Positions 8,101-15,438 of a DNA stretch of 33,324 bases are shown in pieces. Position numbers and translations under genes: made by a program. This stretch comes from Acidobacteriota bacterium. GTDB taxonomy: Bacteria; Acidobacteriota; Terriglobia; Acidiferrales; UBA7541. The notes under the pieces are model-generated. The model did no database searches. It saw only the letters and a list, made by a program, of their open reading frames with translations, and had not been told where the DNA came from. Positions within the stretch are counted from its first letter, which is position 1; every line of letters starts with the position of its first letter. The stretch lies in the NCBI GenBank assembly GCA_003223215.1, contig QHYH01000148.1, forward strand, positions 1-33,324, written 5' to 3'.

Positions 8101-8562
8101 CAAGGGCAGATCGTTCACCAGCCGCGTATCCACAACGTTTCCTACATCAGCCGTTTGCGTCTGCAGCAGCGGCTCCCCGGCCGTTACCACGACCTGCTGA
8201 TTCACCGAGCCGACCTTCAGCGTGAACTCGATCGAGAGGCGGTCCTGCACGTGCAGTATGATGTCGTCGCGCAGCACGCTCTCGAAGCCGTCGGCGCTCG
8301 CCTTGACGGAATACGTCCCCGGAATCAGCGCCAGCACCTGATATTCCCCCGCGTCATTCACGGGAACAGTCATAACGACTCCGGTGGCCTTGTTCGTCAC
8401 GGTGATCGTTGCCTTCGGAACCACGCCGCCGGACGTGTCCATGACCCTTCCCACAATCGCGCCGCGATCGATTTGCCCAAACCCCGGCAAAGCGCACAAA
8501 GCCAGAATCGCGAACAGTAAAACAGGTCCCCGCAGAATTCGAGCCCCCACGCCTCGATTCAT
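5158..8562 (-). CDS. Oar-like TonB-dependent outer-membrane receptor with carboxypeptidase-regulatory domain
   Basis: 1134 residues. A signal peptide (about 1-29, ending PGFGQ) leads into a carboxypeptidase-D regulatory-like beta-sandwich (about 35-125: GRVMDTSGGVVPKATITVTN, then GTYSVKASADGFES). A plug domain follows (NDLPLNGRRYADLALLEPGV, FLLNGIDNNSW) and then a long beta-barrel ending in aromatic Phe (VQFALKLYF), as outer-membrane barrels do. This layout is characteristic of the many Oar-like receptors of Acidobacteriota, thought to import oligosaccharides or other large substrates with TonB/ExbBD energy. A strong AGGAGG (8568-8573) lies 5 bp before ATG 8562. The gene diverges from the PIG-L gene. 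The substrate cannot be told from the sequence. Confidence 0.93.
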   Translation of the reverse strand: MNRGVGARILRGPVLLFAILALCALPGFGQIDRGAIVGRVMDTSGGVVPKATITVTNKATGVVMTVPVNDAGEYQVLALIPGTYSVKASADGFESVLRDDIILHVQDRLSIEFTLKVGSVNQQVVVTAGEPLLQTQTADVGNVVDTRLVNDLPLNGRRYADLALLEPGVNKFYAANNPAPDRFSVNGNLELQNNFLLNGIDNNSWSENLQEFSVQVVQPPPDAVQEFRVQTRTYSSEFGNSAGAVINATIKSGTNEYHGNVFEYIRNNVLDANSWINNKTNQKRGRFVQNQFGGTFGGPIIKDKTFFFGDFQRFSSRRSTTIQSIVPTPLMKQGNFTELLSLPTPKVLSDSPVAGQTGCVKNNIIQVTSTTGQTCIDPVASKLLALFPDPNVAGGWTGGPNYVFSPTVPNDVYSLDGRVDHAINHNNHLFGSYSYYHVSRQDPPWTSNAVVGNGNFATQYRTHTQLVSLGWTRTLSGTLVNDARFGFNRDYAHSDPIGVTLGKSLAPDYGLNGIPQTPNTAGLPPIEINGLTRLGTSPWRPQYQISQAWNLIDNLSWLKGSHSFKFGYQYLRRSDNFVDIRAPQGELQINGVYTAGGTFGIADFLLGDVDATHFTTPLVVHYFQPGHSFYAMDTWRTTPKLTLTYGLRYELFSPIMSRENNTSNFNPANGGGVITTAKDASGWGDRALINPDKNDFAPRLGLAYQMTTRLVWRGGYGVFYQHYNRIGSESLIQLNPPFLLDVQLNQGVGSTTPLFQLQNGFPLSTITGVGFDLTKIQFRAQDPNQRSSYVEQVSLGPEIAVTDNTVVVATYVGNWGRKMNRLRNYNQAVFSGMDNGCPIIDFPYANLNTVSHIDTFVSAGKCAVTGQHAFLEYATNDGNTDYNSLELSLRRRMSKGLSYALNYTYSHGLANFGDNLTAGPLPQNAYDYSAEMSNSILDILHRFVGNFIYDLPFGHGRRYLSSDSFASKALGGWQVNGIVSLQTGSPFSVTAADRSFTGSNHSAYADCTGDPFAGASDSHEKYTTTGFFINPAAFSVPVNGTFGSCAPRKFHGPGIAATDLSLFKQFRFTERYRLQFRAEFFNAFNHPNFANPNASLNSPGSFGKVSNTLSPILGTGSGGPGDPREVQFALKLYF

Positions 8563-9066
8563 CGAAACCTCCTCAAGTTGCGATGAGCGCTTCGTCTCTA
8601 CTGTCGCTATTGCCGCCCTGCCCGCGTTCCAAGGCGTTCACCCCAGAAACCAGGATTCTGGGGACGAAACAAATTTGACACGTCTCTGACGGCGAGCTCT
8701 TCGGCAAGCCCATCGCCGAGCACGCATCCCAAATCGCATCGCTGCCAAAGGACAGGGAATCCAGCATTACACGAACGAAGATATAGCCGATCGATCCGCC
8801 CCCTTGGAGCTACCGAAACGATTCGGTTTCGAATGCGGCCATGTAACACCCGGCCAAGAATCGTGTCAAGTTGATTCTCGGAATTCGAGCGTTCCGTCTG
8901 TCAGTCTTCACACAAGCGTAAACACCAAGACGTTTTGGGATTCTTATTGACAACGCCCCTTGCAAACGTACAATCCCCTTGCTTCCTGAAAGCCTGGAGG
9001 TTTTTGTCGCTGGCCGTTCGCAGTTCTGCTGCAGTGGCCTCTCTTGAACCGAGCCGAGGAGGCAGA
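8563..9066. other. Divergent promoter region, TonB receptor / PIG-L
   Basis: About 500 bp between two outward-facing genes. It should hold both promoters, but no convincing -35/-10 pair was fixed by eye. It contains a perfect 8-bp-arm inverted repeat at 8641-8663. No additional gene is supported. Confidence 0.5.
8641..8663. promoter_or_regulatory. Inverted repeat in the TonB receptor 5' region
   Basis: CCCCAGAA (8641-8648) and TTCTGGGG (8656-8663) are perfect complements around a 7-bp loop. The dyad lies about 80 bp upstream of the receptor start. It could be an operator or a leader hairpin; no U-tract follows on either strand, so a terminator is less likely. Confidence 0.4.
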
Positions 9067-11937
9067 ATGCGATTCCGCTCTAGAAGCCTAGTCCCGTCGG
9101 TCTTTCTTGCTTTGCTCTGTACGTCGCCTTTCTTGATCCAGTCTTTCTCAGTGCGCGCTCAATCTCCCACAGCCACAGGTTCCGATTCCGAGGCGGCGGC
9201 GCAGGCTCTTCCTTTCGACCGCGGAGCGGCGGCGCTGTGGCAGAGCCTCCAGAAGCTTCGTACGCGAGCGAGCCTGCTCATGGTCACGGCGCATCCTGAC
9301 GACGAAGACGGCGGAATGCTCACCTACGAATCGCGCGGCCAGGGAGTACGCGCCACGCTGCTCACACTGAACCGCGGCGAGGGCGGCGCCAACGTCATGT
9401 CCTCAGACTACTTCGATGCCCTTGGCCTCGTGCGCACGGAAGAGCTCCTCGCTGCGGATCGCTACTATGGTACGCAACAGTTCTGGACACGCGTCTGCGA
9501 CTACGGTTTTTCCAAAACAAAAGAAGAGGCCCTGGATAAGTGGGGCCACGATCGCGTTTTGGGTGATGTTGTCCGTGTCGTCCGCATGATGCGGCCTCTC
9601 GCCATCACTTCCGTGTTTGTCGGCGGGCGCACGGACGGCCACGGAAATCACCAGGTCGCCGGGCAAATGGCGCAGGAAGCGTTCAAGGAGGCGGGCGATC
9701 CCGCGATGTTTCCCGAGCAGATCAAAGAAGGCCTGCGGCCGTGGAAGCCCCTGAAGGACTATGCACGCGTCCCGTTCGCGCGGATCACGGATAAGGGAAT
9801 CTACGACTACGCGGACGGCAAGTATTATCCCGCCGAATTTCAGAACTACACGAACGGAACAGTTATCAAGGGCGAGCTCTCCGCTTCGGTCGAGATTCCC
9901 GAAGGCGACTACAACCCGCTTCTCGGCCTCACTTACGCGCAGGTTTCTCGCCTGGGTCTCGGTCATCAAAAATCGCAGAATGGCGGCACCGGCCTGCCTC
10001 CCGCCGAAGAAGAAATGGCGTCGTATCATCGTTTTGCATCATTGGTTTCGGTCCCGGAAAAGGAATCGTCGTTCTTCGAGGGCATCGTCGTTTCCCTTGC
10101 TGGCATCGCCGATCTTGCCCAAGGCGGCGACGTCGCCTTTCTGAAGGAAGGCCTCTCGAATATCAATTCGCTCGTCGAGAGAGCAATCAGTGGTTTCTCC
10201 GCGCAACATCCCGAAGCTATCGCTTCAACCCTTGCGGACGGCCTGAAGGCAACGAGAGCGCTGATCGAGAAAGTCAACGCGAGTAATCTTTCAGCGGACG
10301 CCAAGTACGAGGTCACTCACGAACTGAAAATCAAGCAGGCGCAATTCGAGAACGCTCTGGCCGAGTCGCTAGGGATCTCGGTGCTCGCCACCGTCGCGCC
10401 GGAAAATGAACCTAGCGGTCCGTTTGCGCGCTTCTTCAGAAATCAGCCGACGTTCCAGGTGGCTATTCCCGGGCAGGAGTTCCGGGTAAAGGTCCACGCC
10501 ACGAATCCAGCGGACGAACCCGTGAAACTCGAGGCTGTGGCACTGCAGGGTCCTCACGGCGCGCCGTGGGGCGTGGAGCCGGCCACGCAATCCGGAGGCA
10601 CGCTCAAAGGAAATCAGTCAGCCGACTTGCGGTTCACGGTTCGCGTTCCGGAAAACGCCGCGTTCACGCGTCCCTATTTCACGCGACCGAATATCGAACG
10701 GCCTTATTACGATATCAACCTGCCCGGCTACCTCAATTTGCCCACTGAGCCGTACCCGCTCTCGGCGGTATTGCGTTTTTCGCTCGACGGCGTTCCTTTC
10801 GAGATTTCTCAGGTGGTGCAGTCCGTCAAACGCGTAACTGGCCCGGGTACCGTGCTCGAACCTCTCATTACTGGCCCGGCTATTTCCGTTTCCATTGCTC
10901 CACAGGCGGGAATCGTTCCTCTCGGCGCAAAGTCCTTCGATCTGACCGTGACCGTTCACAGCAACGTCAAAGGCGCCGCCGAAGGAACGGTCGATCTCGA
11001 TCTGCCGCAAGGTTGGACCGCCGCGACAGAAAAGTTTTCCACTGCAAAGGATGGTGACGACGAAACCCTGAACTTCCGTATCACTCCCGCCCGCCTTGAA
11101 GAAAAGCCCTACACCATAACTGCGGTGGCCTCCTACAACGGCCACGAATACAAAGAGGGCTATCACTCCGTCGGCTATCCGGGCCTGCGTCCCTACAATC
11201 TTTACCGCGCGTCGGCCTACCGAACGACTGGGGTCGACGTGAAGGTCGCACCCGGTCTCAACGTCAGCTACATCGTCGGTGCCGGCGACGAAATGCCGCA
11301 ATCTCTCGTCAATCTCGGCATTAACGTGCACTTCCTCACCGCGGAAGACTTGGCCGCCGGGAATCTCTCCAAATTTGACGCGATCGTGCTGGGTGTTCGC
11401 ACCTATGCGGTCCGCGAAGACCTCAAGACCTACAACGGCCGGCTGCTCGACTATGTGAAGAACGGCGGCGTCGTCATCGTCCAATACAACACGCCGGAAT
11501 ACGACCACAATTACGGCCCATACCCATACAAGATGGGCTCGAATCCTGAGGAAGTGACCGACGAAAGTTCCCAGGTCGAGATTCTCGATCCCTCCAATCC
11601 GGTGTTTACCTGGCCCAACAAGATCACCGCCAAGGACTTCGAGAATTGGGTCGAAGAACGTGGCTCAAAGTTTCTAGAAAGCTGGGATGCCGCGTATGAG
11701 CCCCTCCTTGAAACCCATGATCCCGGCCAGGCTCCACAAAAGGGAGGCTTGGTCTACGCGAAGTACGGAAAAGGCGTGTACATCTATAACGCGTACGCTT
11801 TCTATCGCCAGATGCCCGAAGGCGTACCCGGCGCCTACCGCTTTTTTGCCAACATGATCAGCCTCGGCAAAAACCCGCGGCGAACGAGTTCCCCCTCGAG
11901 AACACCCCACACCCCGACGAAGAAGTCCAGTGATTGA
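9067..11937 (+). CDS. Secreted PIG-L family deacetylase-like protein with C-terminal amidotransferase-like domain
   Basis: 956 residues from ATG 9067, chosen because AGGAGG (9057-9062) precedes it and a signal peptide follows (about 1-32, ending VRAQS); the upstream TTG-started extension is not signal-like. The N-terminal PIG-L/LmbE domain shows the zinc motif AHPDDE (75-80) and the second metal motif HGNHQ (192-196), as in N-acetylglucosaminyl deacetylases. A middle region (about 450-650) resembles NEW3-type beta-sandwich modules. The C-terminal part (about 740-945, with FDAIVLGVRTYAVREDL and YVKNGGVVIVQYN) resembles a class I glutamine-amidotransferase-like fold. The target is probably an N-acetylated sugar in the periplasm or outside the cell. 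It converges on the TPR gene with only 40 bp between stops. Confidence 0.88.
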   Translation: MRFRSRSLVPSVFLALLCTSPFLIQSFSVRAQSPTATGSDSEAAAQALPFDRGAAALWQSLQKLRTRASLLMVTAHPDDEDGGMLTYESRGQGVRATLLTLNRGEGGANVMSSDYFDALGLVRTEELLAADRYYGTQQFWTRVCDYGFSKTKEEALDKWGHDRVLGDVVRVVRMMRPLAITSVFVGGRTDGHGNHQVAGQMAQEAFKEAGDPAMFPEQIKEGLRPWKPLKDYARVPFARITDKGIYDYADGKYYPAEFQNYTNGTVIKGELSASVEIPEGDYNPLLGLTYAQVSRLGLGHQKSQNGGTGLPPAEEEMASYHRFASLVSVPEKESSFFEGIVVSLAGIADLAQGGDVAFLKEGLSNINSLVERAISGFSAQHPEAIASTLADGLKATRALIEKVNASNLSADAKYEVTHELKIKQAQFENALAESLGISVLATVAPENEPSGPFARFFRNQPTFQVAIPGQEFRVKVHATNPADEPVKLEAVALQGPHGAPWGVEPATQSGGTLKGNQSADLRFTVRVPENAAFTRPYFTRPNIERPYYDINLPGYLNLPTEPYPLSAVLRFSLDGVPFEISQVVQSVKRVTGPGTVLEPLITGPAISVSIAPQAGIVPLGAKSFDLTVTVHSNVKGAAEGTVDLDLPQGWTAATEKFSTAKDGDDETLNFRITPARLEEKPYTITAVASYNGHEYKEGYHSVGYPGLRPYNLYRASAYRTTGVDVKVAPGLNVSYIVGAGDEMPQSLVNLGINVHFLTAEDLAAGNLSKFDAIVLGVRTYAVREDLKTYNGRLLDYVKNGGVVIVQYNTPEYDHNYGPYPYKMGSNPEEVTDESSQVEILDPSNPVFTWPNKITAKDFENWVEERGSKFLESWDAAYEPLLETHDPGQAPQKGGLVYAKYGKGVYIYNAYAFYRQMPEGVPGAYRFFANMISLGKNPRRTSSPSRTPHTPTKKSSD

Positions 11938-11977
11938 TCGGGAGAGAGAAGTGGACGATAGGACGCCAGACTGCATT

Positions 11978-13858
11978 TCAGTTGCGGTCCGGCGCTTCCT
12001 TCCGAATCGTATAAAGAAACGTCTTGATGGTCTCGTCGCGCCGCGCGTTTTCGTCCGCCACCTTCTTGGAAGCCGCTTCGTACAGCTTCATTTCCTCTTC
12101 GGACTGCGCCTGCTGCCCAGCATGCTGGTAGATCTGTGCCAGCCGATAATGTCCCTCGGCGGAGTCCGGATCCATCTGAACGCATGTTCTTGACTCGCTC
12201 AGCGCCTCCTGCCAACGGCCCATCCGACGGTAAGCCTTGCCGAGTTGGCAGTGTGGCGCGGCGTTGGCCGGGAGCAAGCGGCCGGCCGCCTGAAGGCGGC
12301 GTAGGATTTCCTCCGCACCAGTTTTTTCACCCGAGGCATAGTCCCGGCGGAATAGCAGCGCTCCGCAGTAAAGTTGCATGTTGCCTTCGGACGGATGCGC
12401 GTCCGCGTATTGGCACAGCTTGGCCAGCGCGACGGGATCGGGTGGCGAAGCCTGATCCATCTGTATCTCTCCGAGGTATTTCAGTGCGATGAGCGGGTCC
12501 GATACAAGATTCGCGGCGCGAAGCAAAATCTGCGACGCCGCCTCATCCGTTCCAGCGAAATGTTCGACCATACCCAGCGCCAGCTGAATCCGCCAGGACT
12601 CCGGCCGTAATCCCTCCGCCTGCTCCAGCACCGCTTTGGCGGCGTCGAAGCTTTTGTGCTGGATCAGCTCCAACGCCAGCGAGAGGCGATACTTCTCTTC
12701 ACCAGGCGCCAGCGAGACGGCTGCCTGGTAGCTTCGCACCGCGGCAAGATTATCGCCGCGGGCTTCCTGAATATCGCCCAGCAGGTCCTCAACCTCCGCG
12801 CTGTCGCCGAGCGTTTTGCATCTTTCGGCACTTGCGATCGCGTCGTCCAGCAGACCGGCACGATACCGCGCGAGCGCCAAGTTGAAGATCACGTTCGCCC
12901 GATCTGGGTGAAGCTCTGCTGCCTTTGTCAATTCTTGCACTGCTTCGGCGGTCTTGCCGTGGTCGATCAATACCTGAGCGAGGCGCTCTCGAAACTCGCC
13001 GTCCTGTTCTGGAGGCAAAGATGCTGAGCGCAACTTACCGAGTGTCGAATGATAATCCGCGCTCATTCCCAGCTGCGCTTCCAACAAAACAAGCCCGGCG
13101 CCGGGATCATCCGAACGGGAAAATACAGGCTCCGCGAGCTCAGCCGCTCGCGCCCAGTTCTTGTTTTGCAGTTCAGCTGCCGCGGTCGCCATCGCGAGTC
13201 CAGCGTCGTCCGGCTTCAGCGCGAGGGCCTTTTCCATTTGCACGGCAGCTTCCGCCGAACCACCCAAACCTGCTTCGATCGACGCTTTCAACCGGTGGTA
13301 CGCTATTCCATCTTCCGCGCCCTTCGGCACCGGCACGCCGACAAGCGCGTTCTTCGCTTCCTTATAACGATGCAATCGCGCGAGGACGATCGCCCACTCC
13401 ATTCGAATCTGCGGTGTGCCCTGACTTAGCTTCGCCGCTCGTGCCAGCAGAGGTTCGGCTCTTTCGAGTTGGTTGGCCCGGTAGTAGATCTCTCCGAGCG
13501 CCGCCAGCGCAACGTAGTTCGTCGGTGCTTCCCGTAGCACAGTCTCGAATTCATCGGTGGCGCGATCATTTCTGCCCGCCATTGCGTACGCTTGGCCGAG
13601 CGTCAGCCGCGCGGACGAATCCTTGGAGTGAGCTTGCAAATAATGTGAAAGAAGGTTGATCACCTGTTCTGTGTTGCCTTGCTGGAGCAGCGCCCGCGCC
13701 TTGCTGACCGTTGCGGAAGCTTCCGTGCGGCTCTGCGTCTGCGGCAGGCTGCTCGCTGATGATGCGAGCGCAAGGCAAAACGATAGCAGCAGCGCCAACT
13801 TGAGATGCCACCCGCGATGCGAACCGCAACAAGCGTCCGCTCTGGCCGGAATCCTCAT
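11978..13858 (-). CDS. Exported TPR-repeat protein
   Basis: About 626 residues if the ATG at 13858 is used; the frame extends 17 codons further but that part overlaps a decayed permease reading. A hydrophobic segment (LKLALLLSFCLALASSASSL) acts as signal peptide or anchor. The rest is mostly tandem tetratricopeptide repeats, for example ARLTLGQAYAMAGRNDRATDEFE, ALAALGEIYYRANQLERAEP, VIFNLALARYRAGLLDDAI and CQLGKAYRRMGRWQEALSE. TPR arrays mediate protein-protein contacts; no catalytic domain is seen. It lies directly downstream of the ADOP fragments on the same strand. No good Shine-Dalgarno sequence is visible, so the exact start is uncertain. Confidence 0.82.
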   Translation of the reverse strand: MRIPARADACCGSHRGWHLKLALLLSFCLALASSASSLPQTQSRTEASATVSKARALLQQGNTEQVINLLSHYLQAHSKDSSARLTLGQAYAMAGRNDRATDEFETVLREAPTNYVALAALGEIYYRANQLERAEPLLARAAKLSQGTPQIRMEWAIVLARLHRYKEAKNALVGVPVPKGAEDGIAYHRLKASIEAGLGGSAEAAVQMEKALALKPDDAGLAMATAAAELQNKNWARAAELAEPVFSRSDDPGAGLVLLEAQLGMSADYHSTLGKLRSASLPPEQDGEFRERLAQVLIDHGKTAEAVQELTKAAELHPDRANVIFNLALARYRAGLLDDAIASAERCKTLGDSAEVEDLLGDIQEARGDNLAAVRSYQAAVSLAPGEEKYRLSLALELIQHKSFDAAKAVLEQAEGLRPESWRIQLALGMVEHFAGTDEAASQILLRAANLVSDPLIALKYLGEIQMDQASPPDPVALAKLCQYADAHPSEGNMQLYCGALLFRRDYASGEKTGAEEILRRLQAAGRLLPANAAPHCQLGKAYRRMGRWQEALSESRTCVQMDPDSAEGHYRLAQIYQHAGQQAQSEEEMKLYEAASKKVADENARRDETIKTFLYTIRKEAPDRN

Positions 13859-13899
13859 GCCAGCGGCGCAAGCCGACCTGTGTTCCACGCGAAACAATT

Positions 13900-14057
13900 C
13901 CTTCGGCAATCCCCTCTTCCTGGTTCATCCCGATGGCAATGTTTTCCGCAATCTGCTGTTCGAGATGGAATTGAATCTCATCGTCGAGTCGCTGAGCGGC
14001 CCGCTGCCGACGCAAAAGACTCTGCAACCGGAGCCACAATCGCTGAACCCACAACAT
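13900..14057 (-). pseudogene. N-terminal fragment of an ADOP-type permease (copy c)
   Basis: On the minus strand from ATG 14057 the frame reads MLWVQRLWLRLQSLLRR followed by RLDDEIQFHLEQQIAENIAIGMN. This is the characteristic cytoplasmic N-terminus of acidobacterial duplicated orphan permeases (FtsX/MacB family). Homology fades after about 50 residues, and no transmembrane or MacB periplasmic domain follows before the TPR gene. It is a truncated remnant. Confidence 0.7.
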
Positions 14058-14068
14058 TACATCGCACC

Positions 14069-14452
14069 CTAAGTTGTTTGCACCACAACGTTGATCGCTG
14101 CGGATAGCCGATTCCAATTTTCGGCTTCTAGGCCGAGAGTGAGTGTGAGGAGCGCGATTAAGGTAAAGGCGGGACTTTTGCGGAGCACACGCAACCCGTA
14201 GCGGAAATCTCGCCAGCACGTCTCCACGAAGGTTTCCCAGTTGCCAGAGCGAACGACTTCCTTCGTAATTTCGAGAGTGCCCTGCTCAAGCCGAACCGCG
14301 CGAAGGGCATCCTTGCGACTCATGCCCTGTTTCATCTTTTCAGTCGCTTCCATCTCCAAGTAGGTGCCCAGCTCCTCATTCAACTCCCGGTCGACCTGCT
14401 CCTTTCGGAACAGCGATCGGAAGCCGCTTGTAATGTTCCGTAAGAAGGACAT
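14069..14452 (-). pseudogene. N-terminal fragment of an ADOP-type permease (copy b)
   Basis: From ATG 14452 the minus strand encodes MSFLRNITSGFRSLFRKEQ, then VDRELNEELGTYLEMEATEKM and the first transmembrane segment SPAFTLIALLTLTLG, the normal start of an ADOP permease. The conserved continuation after TLTLG (usually an IGANTAIF-like motif) is replaced by unrelated residues and a stop after 127 codons. An intact relative would be about 800 residues. It follows the ADOP C-terminal piece by about 100 bp, as if two tandem permease genes had each been cut. Confidence 0.75.
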
Positions 14453-14538
14453 GCGTAGCCTCCTACTCCTATGAAAATAGCTGCCTATCGCGTTGAAAAC
14501 AAAGCATAGGTGCCTGGGTCCATTTTCATCCTTCGTTG

Positions 14539-14555
14539 TGGCTCTCCGAGAGCCA
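14539..14555 (-). terminator. Stem-loop just after the chimeric toxin-permease gene
   Basis: TGGCTCT and AGAGCCA form a perfect 7-bp stem with a 3-nt loop, starting 4 nt after the stop at 14560. No T-run follows on the minus strand, so intrinsic termination is uncertain. Confidence 0.35.
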
Positions 14556-14559
14556 TGAG

Positions 14560-15438
14560 TTACTCGTAACGCAAGGCGACCATAGGATCGACGCGCGTAG
14601 CACGCCGCGCCGGAAGTGATGCCGCAAAGATGGCACAGACGGCAAGAACGAGGGCAGCAATCGCAATGATCATTGGATCGTAGCTCTTGACGCCCCAGAG
14701 CTGGCTCGCCAGCACGCGGCTTCCTGCCAGTGCGGCCGGTACACCGATCACCAAACCGAGTCCGATTTGTGTCAGTGCAGCGCGCAGCACCAGGGAAAGG
14801 ACATTCCTGCGGTCGGCACCGAGCGCCATGCGGATTCCGATCTCGTTGGTTCGTCGCTCGACGGAATAAGCCGTTACCCCGTAAACTCCAACGCAAGCCA
14901 GGACGAGCGCGAGTCCGCCAAAGAGCTCCGTAAGCCGCGCGATCTGCACTTTCCGCTTCGGCGAGAATGGATATCCGTTCTCTCTGCCCAATTGCACCTT
15001 CCACGGAGAAATCATCAGGATCTCGATGTAGCGAAGCAATTGAGACGAAATACCGCCTACTTCCTGCGTTGCCTTGCGCTTCCCCCTGCGGTCGTATTCA
15101 CTTCCTACGAGCGGTGATAGAAATTCCGCGTAGAACCCGCCCCCTTTTCCATAGTGGTAGTGCGTTGCCGGTGGCCAATCCTCGCCCACAAACTCTTCCA
15201 CGAAACCGGCGTCCAACAAACGTTTCCGAACACTCAACTCCCGCGCCTTGAGTTTCGGAGGCACGGCGACGTCTCCGTCGAGCGTGATTAGCGGAAGATA
15301 GGCGAGTCTTCGGGCGAGAGGATGACGCCGGTACAGCCGGTGGGCCCACCCACCGATAAGCACGACCTCACACAGCCACGGCTCAAGCGCACCGATAAAT
15401 TTCGAAAATGCCTCGAGTTCTCGATCTCGTTCATTCAT
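14560..15438 (-). CDS. Chimera: AbiEii-like nucleotidyltransferase N-part fused to an ADOP/FtsX permease C-terminus
   Basis: 292 residues. Residues 1-165 look like a nucleotidyltransferase-fold toxin of the AbiEii/GSU2403 type: VVLIGGWAHRLYRR (26-38) holds the GG signature and ITLDGDVAVP (51-60) the paired acidic metal ligands (D54, D56). After KVQIA (163-167) the sequence switches to the C-terminal FtsX module of an ADOP permease: ELFGGLALVLACVGVYG, RTNEIGIRMALGADR, three hydrophobic helices and the terminal LPARRATRVDPMVALRYE. The toxin C-terminus is lost. The junction maps to about 14938-14946. The start overlaps the stop of the nuclease/antitoxin gene (ATGA, 15435-15438), so they form an operon. 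Whether the chimera is expressed or active is unknown. Confidence 0.8.
   Translation of the reverse strand: MNERDRELEAFSKFIGALEPWLCEVVLIGGWAHRLYRRHPLARRLAYLPLITLDGDVAVPPKLKARELSVRKRLLDAGFVEEFVGEDWPPATHYHYGKGGGFYAEFLSPLVGSEYDRRGKRKATQEVGGISSQLLRYIEILMISPWKVQLGRENGYPFSPKRKVQIARLTELFGGLALVLACVGVYGVTAYSVERRTNEIGIRMALGADRRNVLSLVLRAALTQIGLGLVIGVPAALAGSRVLASQLWGVKSYDPMIIAIAALVLAVCAIFAASLPARRATRVDPMVALRYE

Noticed and set aside
7789-8520. 243-codon open frame on the plus strand
   Set aside because: It lies wholly antisense to the conserved N-terminal part of the TonB receptor. Long antisense frames are expected in GC-rich coding DNA, and its product is not protein-like.
10618-11508. 296-codon open frame on the minus strand
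   Set aside because: Antisense to the conserved PIG-L gene, which has clear motifs and a signal peptide.
13566-14219. 217-codon minus-strand frame treated as one gene
   Set aside because: Only its middle (ADOP N-terminus, about 14057-13900) is meaningful; the rest is out-of-frame reading of the neighbouring ADOP fragment and the TPR gene.
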